Positions 1 through 5,454 of a stretch of 5,454 nt of DNA are shown here, piece after piece (the stretch's first letter is position 1; the number at the start of each line of letters is the position of its first letter). The DNA is taken from assembly GCA_947490625.1 (NCBI GenBank), contig CANLHC010000063.1:1-5454 (forward strand), in the 5' to 3' direction. Both the position numbers and the translations under genes were made by a program. The notes under the pieces are model-generated. The model worked only from the letters and a program-made list of their open reading frames with translations, made no database searches and was not told where the DNA came from. This DNA comes from Candidatus Nanopelagicaceae bacterium (lineage in GTDB: Bacteria; Actinomycetota; Actinomycetes; Nanopelagicales; Nanopelagicaceae).

Positions 1-1243
1 CCTCAAGTTCTGCTGTGATTGCCGCGATTGCATCAACCTTCTTAAATCCGTTAAGTGAGCCAGAGTTAACAAGTGCGCCATCACCGGTTGTTGCAACACC
101 TGTGGCACTTGGATCTTCTTCACCCGTTTCAACAACGACGCGAACAGGTAATTTCATAGCGCGAGCAAAATCTAAGTCACGTTGATCGTGGGCTGGAACT
201 GCCATGATGGCACCGGTTCCGTAGTCAGCAAGTACGTAATCAGATGCCCAGATAGGTAACTTCTCACCGTTAACAGGGTTGATGGCAAAACGCTTGAGAT
301 CAACACCTGACTTTGGACGATCAGTTGCAAGGCGATCGATATCTGATGCCGCCTTAATTGTGTCGAGGTAGTCGTTAAATTCTTTTTCAACTGGTCCACC
401 TGCAGCAAGTTCTGTAGCCAGCGCCGAGTCAGCGGCAACAACCATAAAGGTTGCACCAAATAAAGTATCAGGACGGGTCGTGTAGATCGTGACCGGCTCT
501 GTGCGACCTTCGATTGCAAAGGTTACGTTGGCACCTTGTGAGCGGCCGATCCAGTTGCGCTGCATCGTTAAGACTTTATCGGGCCACTGACCTTCAAGTT
601 GTGCCATGTCATCGAGCAGACGATCTGCATAATCAGTAATCTTGAAATACCACTGGTTGAGCTTCTTCTTGGTAACGGCTGTATCGCAACGCTCGCAGAG
701 ACCCGCAACTACTTGTTCGTTTGCAAGAACTGTCTGACATCCAGGACACCAGTTAACGGCTGAATCTTTACGGTATGCAAGACCGCGCTTATGTAGCTCG
801 ATAAAGAGCCACTGGTTCCACTTGTAATACTCAGGATCGCATGTGTTAAAGACGCGATCCCAGTCAAAGGAACATGCATAACGTCGCATGGAAGCTTTCT
901 GCGTTGCAATGTTTTCATAGGTCCAGATACGTGGATCTTCATTGCGCTTGATTGCAGCATTTTCTGCCGGCAACCCAAATGCATCCCAACCAATCGGGTG
1001 CATCACGTTATATCCGCGCTGAATCCAATAACGAGCGATTACATCTCCGAGGGCATAAGCCTCTGCGTGGCCCATATGAAGATCACCTGATGGATAAGGA
1101 AACATATCCAAGACATACTTCTTTGGGCGGGAATCATCTGAGCGACCTGATTTAAACGGTTCTAGTGCATCCCAGATTGGAAGCCACTTCTCTTGAACGT
1201 ATGCGAAGTCATAAGCAGCATGCTCGCGCGGTTCTGTGGTCAT
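1..1243 (-). CDS. leuS: Leucyl-tRNA synthetase, N-terminal half (runs off the left edge)
   Basis: Class I aminoacyl-tRNA synthetase that charges tRNA-Leu with leucine in the cytoplasm. The first 414 residues are present; the family is usually 800-plus residues, so about half is missing off the window edge, including the KMSKS loop and anticodon-binding domain. Visible in order: FPYPSGDLHMGH with the HIGH-type ATP motif HMGH at 56-59; GWDAFGLPAEN at 85-95; a zinc-binding module with Cys166, Cys169, Cys183 and Cys186 around WCPGCQTVLANEQ; the entry to the CP1 editing insertion at WIGRS (231-235); the threonine-rich editing motif TTRPDT (255-260); and GTGAIMAVPAHDQRD (342-356), whose Asp353 matches the editing-site aspartate known in the family. 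Hydrolytic editing therefore looks intact. The ATG at 1243 is the first possible start, because an in-frame TGA lies two codons upstream. A weak AAGG lies 12 nt before it. The gene follows tRNA-Ala by 49 nt. Confidence 0.97.
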   Translation of the reverse strand, partial: MTTEPREHAAYDFAYVQEKWLPIWDALEPFKSGRSDDSRPKKYVLDMFPYPSGDLHMGHAEAYALGDVIARYWIQRGYNVMHPIGWDAFGLPAENAAIKRNEDPRIWTYENIATQKASMRRYACSFDWDRVFNTCDPEYYKWNQWLFIELHKRGLAYRKDSAVNWCPGCQTVLANEQVVAGLCERCDTAVTKKKLNQWYFKITDYADRLLDDMAQLEGQWPDKVLTMQRNWIGRSQGANVTFAIEGRTEPVTIYTTRPDTLFGATFMVVAADSALATELAAGGPVEKEFNDYLDTIKAASDIDRLATDRPKSGVDLKRFAINPVNGEKLPIWASDYVLADYGTGAIMAVPAHDQRDLDFARAMKLPVRVVVETGEEDPSATGVATTGDGALVNSGSLNGFKKVDAIAAITAELE

Positions 1244-1246
1244 TGA

Positions 1247-1286
1247 TCAATCTTACCTTGCTTTAGAAGTCTGATTTAAAGATTGA
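1247..1286 (-). promoter_or_regulatory. Inverted repeat in the leuS leader, Shine-Dalgarno candidate in its loop
   Basis: The 49-nt gap between tRNA-Ala and leuS holds a perfect 8-bp inverted repeat. On the minus strand TCAATCTT (1279-1286) can pair with AAGATTGA (1247-1254), enclosing a 24-nt loop. The only Shine-Dalgarno-like element for leuS, AAGG at 1256-1259, lies in the loop next to the 3' arm, and the 3' arm ends 3 nt before the start codon. Folding would place the start codon close to the stem base. The stem is AT-rich and weak, no U-tract follows, and the leader is far too short for a T-box. A role in leuS translation or in 3' trimming of the tRNA is conjecture; chance is possible. 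Confidence 0.25.
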
Positions 1287-1292
1287 AATTTG

Positions 1293-1365
1293 TGGAGCTA
1301 AGGGGATTTGAACCCCTGACCCCCTGCATGCCATGCAGGTGCGCTACCAGCTGCGCCATAGCCCC
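1293..1365 (-). tRNA. tRNA-Ala, anticodon GGC
   Basis: A 73-nt cloverleaf folds without mismatch. The acceptor stem GGGGCTA pairs with TAGCTCC and includes G3:U70, the main identity element recognised by alanyl-tRNA synthetase. The D stem GCGC/GCGC has an AGCTGGTA loop. The anticodon stem CCTGC/GCAGG has loop ATGGCAT with anticodon GGC at 1330-1332, reading GCC and GCU. A 5-nt variable loop is followed by the T stem AGGGG/CCCCT with loop TTCAAAT. The discriminator is A73. The bases after it are CAA, so the 3' CCA is not encoded and must be added by the CCA-adding enzyme. It sits between the phosphatase gene (43 nt) and leuS (49 nt), all in one direction, so it may be cut out of a longer mRNA. 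Confidence 0.98.
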
Positions 1366-1399
1366 TTGATGTTGCACACCCTATATCAACGGTGTTGAT
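1366..1399 (-). other. Overlapping inverted repeats in the spacer before tRNA-Ala
   Basis: Just after the phosphatase stop codon the minus strand has a perfect 6-bp hairpin, ATCAAC-ACC-GTTGAT (arms 1394-1399 and 1385-1390). The second arm can alternatively pair with ATCAA at 1366-1370, immediately 5' of the tRNA. ACACC (1391-1395) can also pair with GGTGT (1376-1380). These pairings exclude one another. No U-run follows the first hairpin, so it is not a classic intrinsic terminator. It could mark a processing site for release of the tRNA 5' end or a weak terminator, but the stems are short and no function can be assigned from sequence alone. Confidence 0.25.
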
Positions 1400-1408
1400 C
1401 AGACGAAA

Positions 1409-2062
1409 TTAATTTGTAGTCGATCCCGATTCAACGCCTAAAAGTTCTTCAGGGATGCTGCCGGCGTTATGTTCTTCAAGGTACCAACCCTTATTTGGAC
1501 TCTGCGCCAGAATCGACCACGAGGCATTTGATAACCCGCCGATCTTGGCCCAATGTGTCAGTGGAAGTTCAAGAAAATCTCCGAGTACGCATCGGGCAGT
1601 TCCACCATGGGTTGTAAAGACAATTAATTGATCTGACTTGTCACCGAGTGCATCAGTGATCGCAGCGCGAGCACGCAGCGCAACTTCACTGCGACGTTCT
1701 CCAGTGACACCAGCTGGATTGTCATGTCCATCAATCCACTTTACAAAGTTATCGAAATCTTCTTGACGGTTCTGGGCTCCGGTCTTGCCTTCCCAATTTC
1801 CACCATTAGTTTCACGCAAACGCGCATCGATCGTGACTTCAACATTAATGATGTCGGCTAGTGATTGGGCAGTCATACGGGCACGATCGAGGTCACTTGA
1901 AAAAATAGCAGTGGGTTCCATGCCGGCCAGAATCTCTGCAGCGTGCTTTGCTTGATATAAACCTAAAGCGTTGAGTGCAATATCTGAATGTCCTTGAAAA
2001 CGATTAACTACATTCCAATCCGTTTGACCATGTCGCCAGAGAAGGATTCGATTACCTGCCAT
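1409..2062 (-). CDS. Histidine-phosphatase family protein, probable GpgP-type phosphoglycerate phosphatase
   Basis: Cytosolic phosphatase of the branch 1 histidine-phosphatase (phosphoglycerate-mutase-like) superfamily. Numbering from the TTG at 2068 (219 residues), the motif WRHGQTDWN carries the phospho-accepting His13, Arg62 lies in SSDLDRAR, Glu86 in LRETNGG is the likely proton donor, and His154 in THGGTARC is the second catalytic histidine. All four key residues are present. Both the family and the position after nadD-rsfS match mycobacterial GpgP (Rv2419c), which dephosphorylates glucosyl-3-phosphoglycerate. The match extends to RHGQTD, SSDL, LRET and a late GG-x-x-NASW element, recalled from memory rather than aligned. 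A glycolytic mutase role, the common automatic label, is less likely but not excluded. The start chosen is ATG 2062 (217 residues), overlapping rsfS by 11 nt; TTG 2068, two codons upstream, sits nearer the AGAG that could serve as ribosome binding site. tRNA-Ala follows after 43 nt. Confidence 0.88.
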   Translation of the reverse strand: MAGNRILLWRHGQTDWNVVNRFQGHSDIALNALGLYQAKHAAEILAGMEPTAIFSSDLDRARMTAQSLADIINVEVTIDARLRETNGGNWEGKTGAQNRQEDFDNFVKWIDGHDNPAGVTGERRSEVALRARAAITDALGDKSDQLIVFTTHGGTARCVLGDFLELPLTHWAKIGGLSNASWSILAQSPNKGWYLEEHNAGSIPEELLGVESGSTTN

Positions 2063-2429
2063 CGGCAACCATCTCTTTAACTATCTCTAGTTCAATCTTT
2101 GGGCAGTCATTCCAAAGTCGATCGAGCATGTAGTACTTACGGAGTTCGCTGCTTTGAATATGTACAACTAAATCTGAGTAATCCAAAAGAATCCACTCTT
2201 CGCTACCTTCACGACGAGCTGGCTTTTCGCCAACGAGGCGGAGTTTTTCTTCAATCTCATCAGCAATTGAATCTACTTGGCGCAGGTTTGCACCGGTAAC
2301 AATAAGGAAGACTTCACTGAGAACTAATTGATCTGAGAGATCGAGTGCAACCATCTCTGTGGCCAACTTATCTGCTGCCGCGCGTGCTGCGATCTGAGTG
2401 ATGGTGATTGCGCTCTGGCTAGCTGCCAT
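2052..2429 (-). CDS. rsfS: Ribosomal silencing factor RsfS
   Basis: RsfS (DUF143/Iojap family) binds ribosomal protein uL14 on the 50S subunit and blocks joining of 30S, lowering translation in starvation or stationary phase. The 125-residue length is normal. The family core is clear: VTGANLRQVDSIADEIEEKL (about 44-63), then EEWILLDYSDLVVHI (77-91), then ELRKYYMLDRLWNDCP (95-110) ending in the conserved LW-aromatic/Pro segment. Start ATG 2429 is supported by a good AAGGAG 10 nt upstream, lying inside nadD, so translation can begin independently as well as by coupling. The gene overlaps the end of nadD by 11 nt and its own end overlaps the phosphatase gene. nadD-rsfS adjacency is widely conserved in bacteria. 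Confidence 0.96.
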   Translation of the reverse strand: MAASQSAITITQIAARAAADKLATEMVALDLSDQLVLSEVFLIVTGANLRQVDSIADEIEEKLRLVGEKPARREGSEEWILLDYSDLVVHIQSSELRKYYMLDRLWNDCPKIELEIVKEMVADGR

Positions 2430-2970
2430 AAAGGTGGTGCTCCTTAATAAAGTGGGCTACTGAAGGTGAGTACTCTCTCGAAGATCCTTCACGAATGCCA
2501 GTTGAGGCGATATCTAGGGCTGCAATATCTAGTCCAACCTGACTTTCTGAGCCTGGTCGTTCAATGATGATAAAGGTGACAAGCTTTTTCAAATCTTCAA
2601 TTCTGTGCCATTGATCTAAATGTGCATACGCGTCGCTTCCGATAATCAGGTGAAGAGAATCATCTGGATATGTTTGTGCAACAGCTTCAACGGTATCGAT
2701 GGTGTACGTCGGACCATCGCGCAATATTTCAATCGGATTGACCTCAACACGGGATGAAATGTCATCAGGTAAATCATTCACTGCGGCTTCACACATTGCT
2801 CTGCGTTGGGCTCCTGTAGCAACAGGATTATTGGCTCGTAATCGAGGTTGCCCTGCTGGGAAGATGATGAGGCGATCGACAATGTCTCGACGAAGAATCT
2901 GAGTAATCACATGCATGTGGCCTATGTGAATGGGATCAAATGTCCCGCCATAGAGACCGAGCCTAGCCAA
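2419..2970 (-). CDS. nadD: Nicotinate-mononucleotide adenylyltransferase
   Basis: Cytoplasmic enzyme that joins ATP and nicotinate mononucleotide to give deamido-NAD and pyrophosphate, the penultimate step to NAD. The 183 residues form one nucleotidyltransferase Rossmann fold. GGTFDPIHIGH (8-18) contains the ATP-binding HIGH motif at 15-18. DGPTYTIDTVEAV (85-97) is the family's central motif, IIGSDAYAHLDQWHR (109-123) the GxDxxxxLxxW substrate-binding element, and IASTGIREG (154-162) the C-terminal ISSTxIR-type ATP motif. The start must be the TTG at 2970: an in-frame TAA lies four codons upstream and the codons between (GTA, ATC, CTT) are not usual starts. There is no convincing Shine-Dalgarno, but the preceding microprotein ends only 5 nt before, so translation is probably coupled. 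It overlaps rsfS by 11 nt. Confidence 0.96.
   Translation of the reverse strand: MARLGLYGGTFDPIHIGHMHVITQILRRDIVDRLIIFPAGQPRLRANNPVATGAQRRAMCEAAVNDLPDDISSRVEVNPIEILRDGPTYTIDTVEAVAQTYPDDSLHLIIGSDAYAHLDQWHRIEDLKKLVTFIIIERPGSESQVGLDIAALDIASTGIREGSSREYSPSVAHFIKEHHLYGS
2440..2445 (-). promoter_or_regulatory. Ribosome binding site of rsfS, inside nadD
   Basis: The minus strand reads AAGGAG here, 10 nt before the rsfS ATG at 2429. It is the strongest Shine-Dalgarno match among the starts in this window. It lies within the last codons of nadD, so ribosomes can load on rsfS independently of nadD termination. It fixes the rsfS start. Confidence 0.75.
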
Positions 2971-2975
2971 AAGGA

Positions 2976-3095
2976 TTACTTATCTAGGCGAAGAACAACG
3001 TAAAGAAGAAGAACGAAAACACCAAATGCAAAAAGTCCAAAAACGATTGGGTCTGCTGGGAGTTCGCGAGTAATTTCGCTAGCAACAATTCTCAT
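2976..3095 (-). CDS. 39-residue single-pass membrane microprotein, unknown function
   Basis: Not recognised as a named family. This short frame fills the ligA-nadD gap almost exactly: it starts at ATG 3095, 12 nt after the ligA stop, and ends in TAA 5 nt before the nadD start. An AGGA lies 7 nt upstream of the ATG. The first 15 residues are polar (MRIVASEITRELPAD), followed by one uninterrupted hydrophobic segment at about 17-35 (IVFGLFAFGVFVLLLYVVL), then the charged end RLDK. Three acidic residues before the helix and basic residues after it suggest N-outside, C-inside topology with no cleavage site, so a bitopic membrane protein. I have a loose memory of similar short LP-x-P-x-x-FG-x-x-A-F proteins beside nadD in other actinobacteria, which I cannot verify here. 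Fit to the gap, ribosome binding site and clean helix argue that it is real. It could alternatively be a coupling leader for nadD. Confidence 0.75.
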   Translation of the reverse strand: MRIVASEITRELPADPIVFGLFAFGVFVLLLYVVLRLDK

Positions 3096-3102
3096 GGCCT
3101 GA

Positions 3103-3106
3103 TCCT
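3103..3106 (-). promoter_or_regulatory. Ribosome binding site of the membrane microprotein
   Basis: The minus strand reads AGGA directly after the ligA TAG stop, 7 nt before the ATG at 3095. The spacing is ideal, and this is the main translation evidence for the small gene. A short core match could also arise by chance. Confidence 0.55.
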
Positions 3107-3107
3107 A

Positions 3108-5132
3108 CTACTTGGAACCCTCGAGAAGTGCAATGAAGGCCGCTTCATCAATGATTGTCACGCCTAGTTCTTGCGCCTTTGCTAGTTTTGATCCGGGATC
3201 AGATCCCACCAATACATAGTCAGTCTTCTTGGAAACAGAGCTAGTGGGTTTCCCGCCGTGGGCCGTGATCGTCTCTGCAATTGAATCCCTTGTGTAGTTA
3301 TTCAATCCACCAGTAACTACAAAGGTCAGACCTGCCAGGCTTTGAGGTTTAATCTCGCCCGCGACATTTCGCATTGCTACACCAGCAGCTGACCACTTCT
3401 TAACAATCATCTGATGCCAATCAACGTCGAACCATTCAACGATAGATTCAGCGATTACCGAACCGACACCATCGATATCTGCAAGTTCTTCAACTGTGGC
3501 AGCTGAGATTGCATCCATTGATCCAAGACGAGTAGCTAGTGCTTGCGCGGCGGTTGGACCGACATGGCGAATCGAGAGCGCAACGATCACGCGCCATAAA
3601 GGACGCGCTTTCGCTTCCTCAAGTGCTGCCAAGAGTTTTTCTACATTCTTGCCAGGTGTTCCATCTTTCTTAGTAAAAAATGGTGAAGCGGCAAGTTTTT
3701 CTTGCGTTAAATCAAAGAGATCGCCTTCATCTTCCAGGATTTTATCTGCAAGTAGTGCCACCGCTGCCTCAAGCCCCAGAACATCAATATCAAGGGCTGC
3801 ACGTGAACCAATGTAATAAATTCGCTCGCGCAATTGGGCAGGGCAGCTGCGTTGATTAGTGCATCGAATATCTACATCGCCTTCGGTGATTGCTTTAAGT
3901 ACCGATCCACACTCAGGGCAGTGGGTCGGCATGACAAACTTCTTCTCTTTACCTGTCCGCTGGGCGATTACTGCACCTAGTACTTCAGGAATTACATCTC
4001 CGGCCTTACGAATAATGACGGTGTCACCGATCAGTACACCTTTGCGTTCAATCTCTTCCTGGTTATGTAAGGTCGCATTAGTAACGGTAGATCCAGCAAC
4101 TTTTACTGGCTCCATAAATGCAAATGGCGTCACGCGCCCAGTACGACCAACACTGACTCTGATATCGAGCAATTTTGTGGTGACTTCTTCGGGCGGATAC
4201 TTATATGCAATCGCCCATTTTGGTGCCCGTGAAGTAAAGCCCAGTACTTGTTGAGATGCGATCTCATCAACCTTAATAACAATTCCATCGATCTCATGCT
4301 CAACATCGTGGCGATGTTCGTTGTAATGAGCGACGAATTTTTCAACGTCTGCTCGGGTAGAGACAACACGGAAACGATTGCTGGTCGGTAAACCGATTCC
4401 CTTAAGGAATTCATACGCCTCTGATTGGCTTTGAAATTTCCCTCCGACGTGTGCCCCGATTCCGTGCACCACCACGCTTAAGGGACGTGATGCGCTGACA
4501 CGTGGATCTTTCTGGCGCAGCGAACCAGCTGCAGCGTTACGAGGATTAGCAAAGAGTTGCTTACCCGCTTCTTCGAGTGATTCATTGAGTTCGTTAAAAG
4601 CTGCGATTGGAAAGAAAACTTCTCCACGTACTTCGATCTGATCTGGGACATGTGAACCTTTGAGTGTATGAGGCAAATTCTTAATGGTCTTTACATTTAA
4701 GGTCACATCTTCACCGGTGACGCCATTTCCACGAGTGAGAGCGCGTACTAGTTCACCTTTTTCGTAGAGCAAATTAATGGCAAGACCATCAACTTTGAGT
4801 TCACAGAGAAATGTCGGCGCGCTAATCTCTTTCTCTACCCGATCAAACCAGAGTCCTAGCTCATCGAGATCAAATACGTTATCAAGGCTCATCATCTTTT
4901 CAATGTGGTCGTGCTGCTCAAATGTTGTTGAGAAACCACCTCCTACACCCAGGGATGGAGAGTCAGGTTCTAAGAGTTCAGGATTTTTCGCCTCAAGCGC
5001 AGACAACTCTTTCAGCAGAGAATCAAACTGCGCGTCTGTGATTGTTGGGGCATCTAAAACATAATATTTAAATTGATGCTCGCGAATCTCTTGCGTCAGT
5101 TCTGTAATGCGATGACGGGCGGCGTTACTCAT
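3108..5132 (-). CDS. ligA: NAD-dependent DNA ligase LigA
   Basis: Seals nicks in duplex DNA during replication and repair using NAD+, via an enzyme-AMP intermediate. Full length at 674 residues. Domains in order: Ia NMN-binding domain (about 1-65, YYVLDAPTITDAQFD at 23-37); adenylation domain (about 66-315) with catalytic Lys113 in ELKVDGLAIN, RGNGVTGED (134-142), IDGIVIKVD (281-289) and KYPPE (311-315); OB fold (about 316-400, SVGRTGRVTPFA); zinc finger with Cys405, Cys408, Cys424 and Cys430; helix-hairpin-helix region (about 440-590); and BRCT domain (about 596-671, FVVTGG and KTDYVLVG). In domain Ia, Tyr24 and Phe36 stand where E. coli has His and Tyr; as recalled, mycobacterial LigA has the same pair. 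The start ATG overlaps the mnmA stop as ATGA, a coupling arrangement with only a weak GAG upstream. It lies two genes before nadD, which supplies its cofactor's pathway. Confidence 0.98.
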   Translation of the reverse strand: MSNAARHRITELTQEIREHQFKYYVLDAPTITDAQFDSLLKELSALEAKNPELLEPDSPSLGVGGGFSTTFEQHDHIEKMMSLDNVFDLDELGLWFDRVEKEISAPTFLCELKVDGLAINLLYEKGELVRALTRGNGVTGEDVTLNVKTIKNLPHTLKGSHVPDQIEVRGEVFFPIAAFNELNESLEEAGKQLFANPRNAAAGSLRQKDPRVSASRPLSVVVHGIGAHVGGKFQSQSEAYEFLKGIGLPTSNRFRVVSTRADVEKFVAHYNEHRHDVEHEIDGIVIKVDEIASQQVLGFTSRAPKWAIAYKYPPEEVTTKLLDIRVSVGRTGRVTPFAFMEPVKVAGSTVTNATLHNQEEIERKGVLIGDTVIIRKAGDVIPEVLGAVIAQRTGKEKKFVMPTHCPECGSVLKAITEGDVDIRCTNQRSCPAQLRERIYYIGSRAALDIDVLGLEAAVALLADKILEDEGDLFDLTQEKLAASPFFTKKDGTPGKNVEKLLAALEEAKARPLWRVIVALSIRHVGPTAAQALATRLGSMDAISAATVEELADIDGVGSVIAESIVEWFDVDWHQMIVKKWSAAGVAMRNVAGEIKPQSLAGLTFVVTGGLNNYTRDSIAETITAHGGKPTSSVSKKTDYVLVGSDPGSKLAKAQELGVTIIDEAAFIALLEGSK

Positions 5133-5454
5133 GCAGCTGTCTCACAAATGGTTGCCGATCCAACTACGCGATCACCGTCATAAATCACCATCGCTTGCCC
5201 TGTCGCTAGCCCCAGAAGCGGTTGATCTAAATCTGCAACCAGATGTGTACCGTCAAAGCGATATGTACAGGCAAGTGCTGCGCCATGTGCGCGAACCTGA
5301 ACAAAGCCGCGGTGTTCACCTGGTGCAATATCAGGACCACACCAGATTGCGCGTTCGCCCTTCATCGATGTGACTGCAAGCTCTTCGCGTGCACCGACAA
5401 CGACGGTGTTGCTTACTGGTTCAATCTTTAATACAAATCGTGGTGAACCATCTG
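5129..5454 (-). CDS. mnmA: tRNA-specific 2-thiouridylase MnmA, C-terminal part (runs off the right edge)
   Basis: MnmA thiolates the wobble uridine (U34) of tRNA-Lys, -Glu and -Gln using sulfur delivered by a cysteine desulfurase system. Only the last 107 residues are present, with the upstream start outside the window. They match the family's C-terminal beta-barrel: DGSPRFVLKIEP followed by NTVVVGAREEL, then an RAIWCGP segment, FVQVRAHG, and the closing LLGLATGQAMVIYDGDRVVGSATI. The P-loop-type ATP site and the two catalytic cysteines lie in the missing part, so activity cannot be judged. The ATG at 5365 is internal, since the conserved barrel sequence continues upstream of it in the same frame to the window edge. 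Its TGA overlaps the ligA ATG by 4 nt, so the two are translationally coupled. Confidence 0.93.
   Translation of the reverse strand, partial: DGSPRFVLKIEPVSNTVVVGAREELAVTSMKGERAIWCGPDIAPGEHRGFVQVRAHGAALACTYRFDGTHLVADLDQPLLGLATGQAMVIYDGDRVVGSATICETAA

Noticed and set aside
952..1155. Plus-strand open frame of 67 codons
   Set aside because: It lies antisense to the conserved LeuRS catalytic core (HMGH and GWDAFGLPAEN region) and shows no motif or ribosome site.
1275..1302. Possible leuS promoter using TTTAAAT as a -10 element
   Set aside because: The hexamer a proper distance upstream falls in the tRNA acceptor and T-arm region and does not resemble TTGACA. AT-rich words are expected by chance in this spacer.
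1323..1339. Palindrome-like cctgcatgccatgcagg as a possible operator
   Set aside because: It is the anticodon stem and loop of tRNA-Ala, which fully explains the symmetry.
1385..1399. Hairpin after the phosphatase gene as an intrinsic terminator
   Set aside because: The stem is only 6 bp and is followed by ATAGGGTGT rather than a run of T on the coding strand.
3496..4254. Open plus-strand frames of 106 and 131 codons (3496..3816 and 3859..4254)
   Set aside because: They are antisense to ligA, whose domains are unbroken through the region. The translations are Ser/Ala/Thr-rich with no recognisable motif, as expected from the opposite strand of a coding gene.
1..5454. Mobile element, CRISPR array, toxin-antitoxin or defence module
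   Set aside because: No spaced direct repeats, transposase or integrase motifs, or attachment-site duplication were seen. The tRNA shows no duplicated 3' fragment nearby, and all gene content is housekeeping.

Overview
The window reads as a compact chromosomal stretch of an actinobacterium, with every supported gene on the minus strand, so transcription runs from high to low coordinates. By eye the base composition is only moderately GC (mid-to-high 40s percent). The proteins and gene order nevertheless look actinobacterial: a NadD - RsfS - GpgP-like phosphatase - tRNA-Ala - LeuS series, a LigA with mycobacterial-type N-terminal residues, and a LeuRS with the HMGHAEAY-type signature. A low-GC, streamlined freshwater actinobacterium (acI / Nanopelagicales, Planktophila-like) would fit. 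That placement is inferred from composition and gene density and was not confirmed by any search.

Layout in order of transcription: the C-terminal part of mnmA (tRNA 2-thiouridylase, running off the right edge) overlaps ligA (NAD-dependent DNA ligase, complete) by 4 nt. Twelve nt after ligA comes a 39-codon gene for a single-pass membrane microprotein (2976..3095). Five nt later nadD (nicotinate-mononucleotide adenylyltransferase) begins at a TTG codon. nadD overlaps rsfS (ribosomal silencing factor) by 11 nt, and rsfS overlaps a histidine-phosphatase gene, probably a GpgP-type phosphoglycerate phosphatase, by 11 nt. After a 43-nt spacer comes tRNA-Ala(GGC), then a 49-nt leader, then leuS (leucyl-tRNA synthetase, N-terminal half, running off the left edge).

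The spacing suggests one tightly coupled transcription unit from mnmA to the phosphatase, possibly reading through the tRNA into leuS, because no convincing intrinsic terminator or promoter is visible between them. The content is housekeeping: NAD supply (nadD) and an NAD consumer (ligA), tRNA modification, tRNA charging, a tRNA gene, and ribosome shut-down under starvation (rsfS). No mobile element, CRISPR array, prophage or defence module is visible. The least explained item is the membrane microprotein between ligA and nadD.
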